A DNA stretch of 64,000 bases from Caldilineaceae bacterium. GTDB taxonomy: Bacteria > Chloroflexota > Anaerolineae > Caldilineales > Caldilineaceae. A model generated the notes under the pieces. The model saw only the letters and a list, made by a program, of their open reading frames with translations, searched no databases and had not been told where the DNA came from. Positions 56,882-64,000 of the stretch are shown one piece after another. A program made the translations under genes and the position numbers. Each line of letters starts with the position of its first letter. Position 1 is the first letter of the stretch. The stretch spans positions 1-64,000 of the forward strand of contig JAHBVF010000006.1 of assembly GCA_019637685.1 (NCBI GenBank), given 5' to 3'.

Positions 56882-56910
56882 ATAATAAGTGTGTTCTGGA
56901 TCGCAGATAA
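56882..56910 (-). promoter_or_regulatory. Promoter of the double metalloprotease gene
   Basis: Minus strand TTATCT (56910-56905), a 17-base spacer and TATTAT (56887-56882), leaving a leader of about 145 bases. The rest of 56733-57157 holds no gene. Confidence 0.45.
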
Positions 56911-57157
56911 GTCTAACAGAAAAGGCTGTCTTTGCAGAGGAGGCAAAATCGGCCCAGGCCCGTCGGGTGCCGAAAACAGAAAATACGATGCGGCCACCGG
57001 GTTTGGGCTTGCCTCTTTCACACCCATAGGCCCAAGCGGGGACAGACACAAGTAAAAACTGCTGCTGGGGCAGATTGAGGTATACTTTGATCAAAGGGGT
57101 GGAGCCGATTTGGCACACGTTTTGGTAGAACCGCCCTGTACAAAATGAGGAGCAAAA

Positions 57158-57979
57158 ATGGAGGCGAGACGTTCGTTAGAAGGCATCTCAATTGTCAATA
57201 CGAGAGCGAGCCACCAGGCCGCGCCCTTGACAACCCGCTTGACAAAAGCAGGCGCATCCGTGCTTGAATATCCGGCTATTCGCATTGTGCCCCCAGCCGA
57301 TACAGGTCCGTTGGATATGGCTTTGCACGCTTTGGCCGATGGGGATTTTGACTGGCTGATCCTGACCAGCACAAACGCAGTAGAGAGCCTGGCCCAGCGC
57401 CTGCAAACCCGCGGTCTGCTCGAACAATTGGCATTGGGCAGACCGCGGGTGGCCGCGGTGGGGCCAGCCACTGCCCAGGCAGTCCATCACTGGCTGGGGT
57501 TGGAAGCGGATGTGATTCCAGACGAATTTGTGGCGGAATCTCTGGCGGGCACAATCGATTTGCAGCCCGGCGCGCGGGTATTCCTGCCCCAATCGGAGAT
57601 TGCCCGTGCCTATCTGGCCGAAGCTTTGCGGTCAGCCGGCGCGGAGGTGACACAGACTGTTGCCTATCGCACCCTCCTCGGCCAGGGCGGCGACCCCGTG
57701 CCCCAGCTCTTCTGGGAAGGGCGCATTGACGCAGTGACATTCACCAGCCCCTCTTCGGTGCATAATTTTCTCAAGCGGTTGAAGGCCGAAGGCGGCAATC
57801 CCGGAATGCTGGTGGATGTGATAGTCGCCTGCATTGGCCCCCAGACAGCCGACGCGGCCCGCGGCCACGAGCTGCCAGTGCAGGCGGTCCCGAAAGAACA
57901 TACGATTGAGGGGCTGGTTGAGGCACTGGCACAGCACTTCGGGGAAAAGTCGGCGCGCTCCACAGGGCAACCGGGGTAG
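57158..57979 (+). CDS. hemD: Uroporphyrinogen-III synthase
   Basis: A 273-residue protein, ribosome site AGGAG. The fold of two alternating domains is recognisable from GISIVNTRASHQAAPLTTRLTKAGASVLEYPAIRI, DWLILTSTNAVE, RVAAVGPATAQA, DAVTFTSPSSVHNF and VACIGPQTADAA. It closes and inverts ring D of hydroxymethylbilane to make uroporphyrinogen III, the branch point to haem and cobalamin. The sequence is poorly conserved in general, so assignment is by pattern. It stands alone, with a TATACT -10 at 57081-57086. Confidence 0.9.
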   Translation: MEARRSLEGISIVNTRASHQAAPLTTRLTKAGASVLEYPAIRIVPPADTGPLDMALHALADGDFDWLILTSTNAVESLAQRLQTRGLLEQLALGRPRVAAVGPATAQAVHHWLGLEADVIPDEFVAESLAGTIDLQPGARVFLPQSEIARAYLAEALRSAGAEVTQTVAYRTLLGQGGDPVPQLFWEGRIDAVTFTSPSSVHNFLKRLKAEGGNPGMLVDVIVACIGPQTADAARGHELPVQAVPKEHTIEGLVEALAQHFGEKSARSTGQPG

Positions 57980-58082
57980 ACAGTACCCGCTGGGGGCTTC
58001 AATCCACATCACAGACGCAGGGTTACAACCGGCCCGGTGGGGGCCGCGGCCAGACTTTGCAGCGCACAATTTCTCCGATTAT

Positions 58083-58111
58083 TTGTCTCCTAGAGACCCC
58101 TGTGGTATACT
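58083..58111 (+). promoter_or_regulatory. Promoter of the tRNA-Ser/SRP RNA unit
   Basis: TTGTCT at 58083-58088, a 17-base spacer and TATACT at 58106-58111, with the tRNA starting 11 bases after. Confidence 0.72.
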
Positions 58112-58122
58112 CCCATTGGTAT

Positions 58123-58209
58123 GGAGAGGTCGCATAGTCTGGCCTAGTGCGCGGGCCTGGAAAGCTCGTAACCTGCAAGGGTTCGAGGGTTCAAATCCCT
58201 CCCTCTCCG
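58123..58209 (+). tRNA. tRNA-Ser (anticodon GGA)
   Basis: An 87-nt tRNA with acceptor GGAGAGG/CCTCTCC, anticodon loop CTGGAAA with GGA, a long variable arm (AACCTGCAAGGGTT) and T-loop TTCAAAT. Discriminator G. CCA is not encoded (CCT follows), unlike tRNA-Asp at 20988. Confidence 0.96.
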
Positions 58210-58215
58210 CCTGAT

Positions 58216-58370
58216 AAATCGTGCATTTTCATCGCTTCGTCAGTTGTTGGGTCCTGTGCGGCAGGACGCCGTGAACTCCGTCAGGGTCGGAAGGCAGCAG
58301 CGGTAAGCGGGCTGTTCTGGGTGCCACGGGGTTGCCTGGTGGCTGGCGAAGCGGTGAAAATGCACGATTT
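58216..58370 (+). ncRNA. ffs: Signal recognition particle RNA (small, bacterial) with a 24-bp outer helix
   Basis: The core holds the conserved domain GTCAGGGTCGGAAGGCAGCA with GCGGTAAGCGG, the GGAA tetraloop and the asymmetric bulge bound by Ffh. Bases 58216-58239 and 58347-58370 form an outer helix of 24 pairs with one mismatch, followed by TTTATTTTTC, so the helix plus T-run probably also terminates transcription. Small SRP RNAs are usually about 100 nt, so the long outer helix is unusual and may be removed by processing. It lies six bases after tRNA-Ser with no promoter between, so the two are likely cotranscribed. Confidence 0.9.
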
Positions 58371-58377
58371 ATTTTTC

Positions 58378-58406
58378 TTGACTTTTCCGGTTTAGTAGGC
58401 TATACT
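58378..58406 (+). promoter_or_regulatory. Strong promoter just after the SRP RNA
   Basis: TTGACT at 58378-58383, a 17-base spacer and TATACT at 58401-58406. Confidence 0.8.
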
Positions 58407-58412
58407 ATTGCC

Positions 58413-58642
58413 CAGTGTTTCTGCCCTGGCGGCATTTTTTGCATCGCTGTTGATGAAGAATGGTTTGTAGATGGATCGTACCGAACTCTTGGACAAAGAC
58501 GCCACCAGTTCCTGGCGCAGTATTCGTTTGACGACAAAACCGGATAGACAGCATTGACCGTCGCCTTCTAATTCCCAGAAGGAGTTGGTTGTTTTTGCTT
58601 ATGTCGTCCGGCCTACACGTCGCAAACGTGTGGGCATTTTTT
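58413..58642 (+). ncRNA. Candidate noncoding RNA with its own promoter and terminators
   Basis: From the promoter above, an RNA of ~170-230 nt would run to a CCTTCT/AGAAGG hairpin with T's (58564-58595) or to the next terminator, CCTACACGT/ACGTGTGGG plus six T's (58612-58642). No coding frame longer than ~28 codons with a ribosome site is visible. It can form a local hairpin around CCAGTTCCTGG. I cannot match it to a known family; it may be a leader of the MFS gene instead. Confidence 0.5.
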
Positions 58643-58682
58643 GTCTTTGGGCCTCTTGCGCCCACCCCCTTGTTGGCAGTAT

Positions 58683-58732
58683 CGAAGGGTGTAGTGTCTC
58701 TCCCCCGAAACGCTACACCCTTCGTTTTTTTT
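58683..58732 (+). terminator. Intrinsic terminator 69 bases before the MFS gene
   Basis: Arms CGAAGGGTGTAG (58683-58694) and CTACACCCTTCG (58713-58724), followed by eight T's. No convincing promoter lies between it and the MFS start, so it could attenuate the gene. Confidence 0.82.
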
Positions 58733-58800
58733 CTCATCCCACACAGAATACAACCCATAATCCTGCCGTTCAACAGCCGACTACCCCCAAGGAGTGGCCC

Positions 58801-60057
58801 ATGCGTCCATTGGACCCCGCCCGCGTATTCCTCATTCTGCGTGGCGGCAGCGCCTTCTTTCACACGCTGATTTTCACCGTTAATATAGTTTATCAGGCGG
58901 AAACGGTCGGCCTTTCTGCTTTGCAACTGGTGCTGGTGGGCACAACCCTGGAGATGTCCGCCTTTCTCTTTGAAGCGCCCACGGGCATCCTGGCTGATGT
59001 GTACAGCCGCCGCCTGTCGGTGATCATCGGTGTGGCGCTGATGGGCATCGGCTTTGTCATCGAAGGGTCCTTCCCCTTCTTCGCGGCGATTCTGCTCAAT
59101 CAGGTGCTGTGGGGACTGGGCTACACATTCACCAGTGGGGCCACCGAAGCCTGGCTGGCCGACGAGATCGGGGAAAAGGCCGCTGGCCCGATCTTTCTGC
59201 GCGGCTCACAGCTCAGCCAGTTTGCTAGTCTGCTGGCGATTCCATTGAGTGTCGCGTTGGCAACTGTCGCCATCCAATTGCCAATTGTATTGGGCGGATT
59301 GCTCTTCCTTGGCCTGGCCGTGTTCCTCTGGCTGGCTATGCCAGAAACCGGATTCACCCCCACCCCGAACGACGAGCGCACCTCTTGGGGGCAGATGGTG
59401 GAGACAGCCCAGGCCGGGGTGCAAATGGTGCGCGCCCGTCCGCTCCTGCGGGTGATATTGGCGGTCAGTCTGGTGGTCGGCCTCTACAGCGAAGGCTACG
59501 ACCGGCTGTGGACGCCCCATTTGCTGGACAATTTCACATTTCCCGTTCTCTTCGGTCTACAGCCAATTGTCTGGTTTGGGATCATTCGGGCGGGCAGCAG
59601 CCTTTTTTCCATCGCAGCCACCGAATTGGCCCAGCGCAAGCGCATCACCGAAAACGGCGGACGGATGATAGGGCTGATGCTGGGGCTGGATGGCGCGATG
59701 ATTTTGGCGCTGCTGGCCCTGGCCTGGGCAGGCAATTTTTGGGTGGCGCTGATTGCGCTGTGGATATTCAGCACAGCCCGCAGCACTCTCGACCCCCTGG
59801 ACAGCGCCTGGATTGTGCGCCACACAGTCGGCCAGGCCAGGGCCACGGCCATCTCTTTTTCCAGCCAACTCAACGCCATTGGCCAGGTCGTGGGTGGCCC
59901 CGCTGTCGGCTGGATCGGCACGGTTGTCTCTCTGCCCGCCGCGCTCACCGCGGCCGCCCTGCTGATGTCGCCGATTCTGCCCTTGCTGGCGCGGGGCAGG
60001 CGGCTGGAGAAAGAAATGAGTGGCCGAAATGGAGAGGGTTCAGGCGATTTGACCTGA
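58801..60057 (+). CDS. MFS transporter
   Basis: A 418-residue protein with AAGGAG nine bases before ATG 58801. About 12 membrane helices. The loop 2-3 motif A reads GILADVYSRRLS, a clear major facilitator mark. The tail is polar. The family includes drug and metabolite exporters; the substrate is unknown. It is preceded by a terminator in its likely leader. Confidence 0.9.
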   Translation: MRPLDPARVFLILRGGSAFFHTLIFTVNIVYQAETVGLSALQLVLVGTTLEMSAFLFEAPTGILADVYSRRLSVIIGVALMGIGFVIEGSFPFFAAILLNQVLWGLGYTFTSGATEAWLADEIGEKAAGPIFLRGSQLSQFASLLAIPLSVALATVAIQLPIVLGGLLFLGLAVFLWLAMPETGFTPTPNDERTSWGQMVETAQAGVQMVRARPLLRVILAVSLVVGLYSEGYDRLWTPHLLDNFTFPVLFGLQPIVWFGIIRAGSSLFSIAATELAQRKRITENGGRMIGLMLGLDGAMILALLALAWAGNFWVALIALWIFSTARSTLDPLDSAWIVRHTVGQARATAISFSSQLNAIGQVVGGPAVGWIGTVVSLPAALTAAALLMSPILPLLARGRRLEKEMSGRNGEGSGDLT

Positions 60058-60117
60058 GTGAGGTATACTGACAGAAAGCTTTTTCGTACCACATTTTTCA
60101 GCAACGAGGCGAACCCT

Positions 60118-61467
60118 ATGACAACAGAAACGCTCGATCACGCAACCCTTCTGGCCCAGGACAGTCGTCAGCTCCACGGCCTGCACCATCCCACCGCGCA
60201 CAAAGAACCGCTGGTAGTAGAGCGGGCCGACGGCGTCTGGCTCTATGGCACAGACGGGCGCAAAGTGCTGGATGGGCTGGCTGGCCTGTGGAATGTGAAC
60301 ATTGGCTATGGCAATCAGGAATTGCCCGATGTGGCCCGGGATCAGATGCGAAAGCTGGCCTACACCAGTAATTTTGTGGGGATGTCCAACCCGGCCTCCA
60401 TTCAATTGGCCGAAAAGTTGGCCGGTTTTGCGCACCCCACCCTCAACACCACCTATTTCACCTCCGGCGGCTCCGAATCCAACGAGACGGCCTTCAAGAC
60501 TGTCTATTACTATTGGCGGCGGCTGGGCAAACCGGAGAAAGTGAAGATCATCTCCCGGATGAACGCCTATCACGGCATCACCATTGCCGCGGCCAGTGCC
60601 ACAGGCGTCACACGCTATTGGAAGATGTTTGGCCTGCCCATTGCCAACTTTCTGCATATCCCCGACCCCAACGCCTATCGCTATGCGGGCGACCTGCGGG
60701 AAGGGGAAAGCGTGGCCCAGGCCGCGGCCCGCGCCCTGGAGGAAGCTATCCTGCGCGAAGGGCCGGAGACAGTCGGCGGCTTCATTGCCGAGCCGATCCA
60801 GGGCGCGGGCGGGCTGGTGATGCCCGGCGATGAATACTTCGACCTGGTGCGGACCATCTGTGACAAATACGACGTGCTGCTCATCGCCGACGAAGTGATC
60901 ACCGGCTTCGGGCGCACAGGCAAGTGGTTCGGCCAACACCACTGGAATCTGCGCCCGGATATTATGGCCTTTGCCAAAGGCGTGACCAGCGGCTATCTGC
61001 CTCTGGGCGGCATTCAGATTTCCGACGCCATCCGGGATGTGATCATCAATGCACCGGCAGACGAGTCGTGGATGCACGGAATTACCTATTCGGGCCACGC
61101 CGCGGCCTGCGCGGTTGCCATCCGCAACATCGAAATTATGCAGGAGCAGAAGCTGGTTGAGAATGCCGCGGCCATGGGCAAACGGCTGGGTGCGGGCCTG
61201 AACCGGCTGCGGGATGAATTTGAGTTTGTGGACAATGTGCGGGGCGTGGGTCTGTTGTGGGGCGTAGAGATTGTGACCGACCGGGAAAGCCGGACAGGCG
61301 ATATGGCCAAGGCCAGCGCAATTGCCAGCGCGGCCATGCAGCGGGGTCTGCGCACCCGGCCTGTGGGCGCGGGCACGCTGGCCTTCTCACCCTCCCTGGC
61401 CATTACCGCCGACGAAGTGGATACGATTGTTGAACTGCTGGGCAGTGCGATGGATTCTGTTCTGTAG
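60118..61467 (+). CDS. Class III aminotransferase (omega-transaminase type)
   Basis: A 449-residue PLP enzyme starting at ATG 60118, GAGG upstream. The N-terminus has VWLYGTDGRKVLDGLAGLWNVNIGYG, the cofactor phosphate site is FTSGGSESNETAFK, the PLP Asp is in LLIADEVITGFGRTG, and the Schiff-base Lys is in MAFAKGVTSGYLPLGG. The pattern fits omega-amino acid:pyruvate or putrescine-type aminotransferases. Its TAG stop lies in the left arm of the terminator hairpin. Confidence 0.92.
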   Translation: MTTETLDHATLLAQDSRQLHGLHHPTAHKEPLVVERADGVWLYGTDGRKVLDGLAGLWNVNIGYGNQELPDVARDQMRKLAYTSNFVGMSNPASIQLAEKLAGFAHPTLNTTYFTSGGSESNETAFKTVYYYWRRLGKPEKVKIISRMNAYHGITIAAASATGVTRYWKMFGLPIANFLHIPDPNAYRYAGDLREGESVAQAAARALEEAILREGPETVGGFIAEPIQGAGGLVMPGDEYFDLVRTICDKYDVLLIADEVITGFGRTGKWFGQHHWNLRPDIMAFAKGVTSGYLPLGGIQISDAIRDVIINAPADESWMHGITYSGHAAACAVAIRNIEIMQEQKLVENAAAMGKRLGAGLNRLRDEFEFVDNVRGVGLLWGVEIVTDRESRTGDMAKASAIASAAMQRGLRTRPVGAGTLAFSPSLAITADEVDTIVELLGSAMDSVL

Positions 61468-61536
61468 GTTGGGTAAAAACAAAAAAGGAGGCCGGGGCGA
61501 CACCCCGGCCTCCTTTTTTGTTTTTACCCAACCTAC
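61464..61536. terminator. Bidirectional terminator containing both stop codons
   Basis: A perfect 34-bp stem, arms 61464-61497 and 61503-61536, loop CGACA, with a GGAGGCCGGGG core and A/T-rich ends. The TAG of the aminotransferase gene (61465-61467) and the stop of the convergent TPR-like gene (61533-61535) occupy mirror positions in the arms. Confidence 0.92.
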
Positions 61537-62729
61537 GCGGCCCGTCCCCGGGGCACCTCGAAATAGTGTTCGATCTTGGCGAACTCCTCTGCCGGGAGCA
61601 GGTCCCGGAAGAAATACCAGTTGAATTCCGGCAGTTTGTTGCCGTTGAAGCTGCCCCGCAACTGGCCGATGGCAAATTCAATGTTCATTTTCAGATGATT
61701 GTATTCCCCCTGAATCGCCCAGCCCAGACCAGCCAATGCAATGATAAGCGGGTCCCGGTTCTGGCGCATATTCTCGATCAGGCGCAGGGCCAGTTGCAGC
61801 CCCAGCCGCTTGGGATCACCCAAATAATAGTTCGCCAATATCCAGTCCGCGGCCGAACGCATAAGCAGATCGTCGATGGGGATGCGTGTCACCTGTTCCC
61901 ATTCGGTTTTCGATCCTGCTTTGTCGCCCTGATAATAGCCATTCAGCCCTCGCCAAAACCCCTGGGACGCGGGCGATGTCTCCCGGTTCAGCGCCCGGTT
62001 TGCCAGCTTCGATTCCCCATTGAGCACCAGCAGCCGGAACAACTGATGCCAGTTCTCTTTGTAGGCATCGCTGACAGAGGCGGCCTCTACAAAATTGTCA
62101 TAGGCTGCCTGCCATTCGCCCTGCTCAATCGCGTTCATCATTTTCAGATAGCGCACCAGCCCTTGCAGGGTTTCCACCGAAATGGCCTCGTCCGGCGGGG
62201 TAAGCCCATGACTTTCCAGCGCTTCGAGCAGACCTTCCAGGTCTTCGATCAATCCCAGCATTGCCTCTGTCCGTCCCTGCTTGCGGTACATCTCAAACAG
62301 TTGCCAACGCAGGGAGATGTCCCAGGGCGTCTCGGCCTGCACCTTCGCCATCAGCGCCAGACTCTCGTCGTGGCGTTCCAGCCAGCTCAGCATATAGGCC
62401 TGGCGTTCATTCCAGACAGCAGTGGCGTCGGCATCAAAGACGTAGACAAGCTGGTCGGCGTGGAGGTCGATGGCCTCTTGCAGCCGGTTGCGTCGCGCCA
62501 GGAAGGACTGATACGTGAAGAGGCACTCCTCCAACATCCGCTGCATACGGTTGTCATTGGCAGCCAGGCGCTCCAGGGGCATCTTCACCAGGCGGCCGAT
62601 AAGCAGTTCATATTTCTCGCCGGCGCGCTCATCGTCCCGAAGTGCCAGCTGGCGGGCTTCGGTCAGCAGCGCCTCCCACGAACCGCGCACTGGCGGGGCA
62701 GATTGTCGATTGGGTGCTTGTGTACTCAC
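61533..62729 (-). CDS. TPR-like repeat protein of unknown function
   Basis: A 398-residue soluble, all-helical protein. AAAGGA lies about 13 bases before ATG 62729. Repeated helix pairs with A-W/Y-G patterns (WNERQAYMLSWLERHDESLALMAKV, WQLFEMYRKQGRTEAMLGLIEDL, GEWQAAYDNFVEAA) suggest tetratricopeptide-like repeats, used for protein contacts. No signal peptide. No catalytic motif is visible. Confidence 0.72.
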   Translation of the reverse strand: MSTQAPNRQSAPPVRGSWEALLTEARQLALRDDERAGEKYELLIGRLVKMPLERLAANDNRMQRMLEECLFTYQSFLARRNRLQEAIDLHADQLVYVFDADATAVWNERQAYMLSWLERHDESLALMAKVQAETPWDISLRWQLFEMYRKQGRTEAMLGLIEDLEGLLEALESHGLTPPDEAISVETLQGLVRYLKMMNAIEQGEWQAAYDNFVEAASVSDAYKENWHQLFRLLVLNGESKLANRALNRETSPASQGFWRGLNGYYQGDKAGSKTEWEQVTRIPIDDLLMRSAADWILANYYLGDPKRLGLQLALRLIENMRQNRDPLIIALAGLGWAIQGEYNHLKMNIEFAIGQLRGSFNGNKLPEFNWYFFRDLLPAEEFAKIEHYFEVPRGRAA

Positions 62730-62817
62730 AGAGGAGTCCTTTCATGAGAAGAGGGCGGCCAATGAACCAGCCACCTGTGGGTCGATGTCGCACACTCAAC
62801 TGCTTACTCACGTCCAC

Positions 62818-63816
62818 TCATTGATTGCTGATCGGAGGTATTGCCTCGCGGAACACCACCCGTTTCCGCCGCGCCGCCAGCCACAGCCCGCCCAGCTCCG
62901 CGGCCAGCATCCCGGCCAGAATGAGCGCACAGCCAATAAGGCCGCGGGGGGTCAGTATTTCACCGATGAGCAGATAACTGAAAATGGCAGCGGTAACCGG
63001 TTCTAGCGTATAGAGCAGGGCGATATGGCTGGCACTGGTAAAACGCTGTGCCCAAACCTGAGCAGTAAAGGCAAAGGTTGTCGCCAGCAGCCCCGTAAAT
63101 ACCGCGGCAAAAAGAACATTGCCCGACAGGGGGGGCAGCCCCGCCGGGATTTCGAAGATCAAAGAAATGATCGCACAGGCCACGGCCACTGTCGCAATCT
63201 GGATGGCTGCCAGACGAAAAGGGGATGCCTGGTTGGCGTACCGCGCGACCAGTAAAATATGGGCAGCGATCGCAATCGCACAGATGAAGACAAGAAAATC
63301 GCCGTAGCCGATGGAGAGATCGTCATTGAGGCTGAGCAGGGCCAGACCGATTGTCGCCAGCGCCACCCCCACAACCGCGGGCACGCCGGTCCGCTGATGC
63401 ATAAAGAGCGCCGCGCCCACAGGAACCAGAATCACATTCAGCCCGGTAATAAAACCGGTCTTGGCCGGTGTGGTGTAGAGCAGGCCCAAAGTCTGAAAGG
63501 CATAGCTGGCTCCCAGCACCAGACCGATAACAATGGCCGGGATCAGAATATTGCGTCGAGGTTTTGCCTCTCGTTGGCTGTTTTCTGCCGGGCTATTTTC
63601 CGCCGGGCGATTCCTGACCTGCCTTTTCATTCTTTGGGGGCGTCGCTGCCAGAGAAAAACAGGCGCGAAAGCTGCCGCGGCAATGCCAAAACGCAGCGCG
63701 AGAAAGGCAAAAACCGGCCATTCCCGGACAGCGTCTTGCACCATCACAAAAGTAGCGCCCCAGATCGTCACCACCAACAAGAGCATCAAATCAGCGATAA
63801 TCTGTCGGCGAACCAT
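62818..63816 (-). CDS. EamA/DMT-family transporter
   Basis: A 332-residue membrane protein with two EamA halves of about five helices each. It starts LLLVVTIWGATFVMVQDAV, and the second half contains SHIALLYTLEPVTAAIFSYLLIGEILTPRGLIG, the typical EamA pattern. A polar loop (residues ~64-90) includes PAENSPAENS, made by a tandem 15-bp repeat related to dispersed intergenic repeats. It probably exports or imports small metabolites. Confidence 0.9.
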   Translation of the reverse strand: MVRRQIIADLMLLLVVTIWGATFVMVQDAVREWPVFAFLALRFGIAAAAFAPVFLWQRRPQRMKRQVRNRPAENSPAENSQREAKPRRNILIPAIVIGLVLGASYAFQTLGLLYTTPAKTGFITGLNVILVPVGAALFMHQRTGVPAVVGVALATIGLALLSLNDDLSIGYGDFLVFICAIAIAAHILLVARYANQASPFRLAAIQIATVAVACAIISLIFEIPAGLPPLSGNVLFAAVFTGLLATTFAFTAQVWAQRFTSASHIALLYTLEPVTAAIFSYLLIGEILTPRGLIGCALILAGMLAAELGGLWLAARRKRVVFREAIPPISNQ

Positions 63817-63872
63817 TCAAGATACCTGTCAGAAAGGGGTGAAAGAAGGGAAAGGGAATCCCGATTGCGGAC

Positions 63873-63928
63873 AGAGGCGTGAAACGTAAGATCGGACGGC
63901 GATCTCACGTTTTACGTTTCACGCCTCT
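63873..63928. repeat. GTGAAACGTGAG-family palindrome upstream of the EamA gene
   Basis: Arm AGAGGCGTGAAACGT (63873-63887) pairs perfectly with ACGTTTCACGCCTCT (63914-63928). The right side carries an extra TCACGTTTT unit. The rest of 63929-64000 has no feature I can support. Confidence 0.65.
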
Positions 63929-64000
63929 GAGGGAAAATAGCCTAAACTATAGAATTTCATCCCCGCAGAGCCGCTACTTGATCTCGCGTTTGACTGTATT

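Noticed and set aside
58413..58642. RNase P RNA or tmRNA as identity of the transcript
   Set aside because: None of the conserved RNase P blocks (GAGGAAAGUCC-type) or a tRNA-like tmRNA end is present.

Overview
The window looks like chromosome of a Chloroflexota bacterium (Anaerolineae/Caldilineae-like). This is inferred from high GC, secreted proteins with long Thr/Pro linkers and a short C-terminal LPAxQR tail, lipobox and Tat-lipoprotein signals with no outer-membrane genes, and many small palindromic intergenic repeats. No 16S rRNA is present, so the placement is not proven. There is no phage, transposase or CRISPR array. Genes are mostly housekeeping and metabolic, in short operons on both strands.

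Layout. 1-8 kb: a truncated pentapeptide-repeat membrane protein, a SNF2 ATPase with an overlapping SWIM-type zinc-finger partner, an SDR oxidoreductase and a membrane protein. 8-13.5 kb: smc and a lipoprotein. 13.5-18.5 kb (minus strand): an RNase H-like protein with a metallo-beta-lactamase-fold protein, a 6S RNA candidate, aspS and an SDR. 18.7-24 kb: a zinc-type dehydrogenase, a SprA-like protein, tRNA-Asp, fabI, a compact hairpin-RNA candidate, and tyrS with a structured leader. 24.3-35 kb: a VIT/VWA secreted protein facing a sugar ABC operon (binding protein, two permeases, DUF624-like protein, GH116 glycosidase, CobW-family GTPase). 35-40 kb: a DUF1579 protein, alanine dehydrogenase coupled to a CoA-transferase, and a desaturase. 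39.7-42 kb: a TetR regulator sharing a large palindromic operator with a divergent methyltransferase, then a PIN/RHH toxin-antitoxin operon ending in a broken 2'-5' RNA ligase-like gene. 42-51 kb: peptidase T, M19 dipeptidase, a subtilase, a multi-pass membrane protein, and coupled fchA-folD. 51.8-57 kb: a giant secreted protein with two metalloprotease motifs. 57-64 kb: hemD, a tRNA-Ser/SRP RNA unit, another RNA-like transcript, an MFS transporter, a class III aminotransferase, a TPR-like protein and an EamA transporter.

The most notable observations: (1) FolD has lost the cyclohydrolase Lys54 and Gln98 but sits in an ATGA overlap with FchA, a dedicated cyclohydrolase, so the bifunctional enzyme appears split; (2) a ~105-bp palindromic element occurs twice with compensatory stem changes, plus a hairpin-less copy; (3) several small repeat families have landed in frame inside genes; (4) there are several RNA candidates with visible promoters and terminators (6S, tRNA-Ser/SRP, the 58.4-kb RNA, the 22.5-kb hairpin and the tyrS leader); (5) the double metalloprotease and the shared C-terminal tail; (6) the decayed third gene of the toxin-antitoxin operon.
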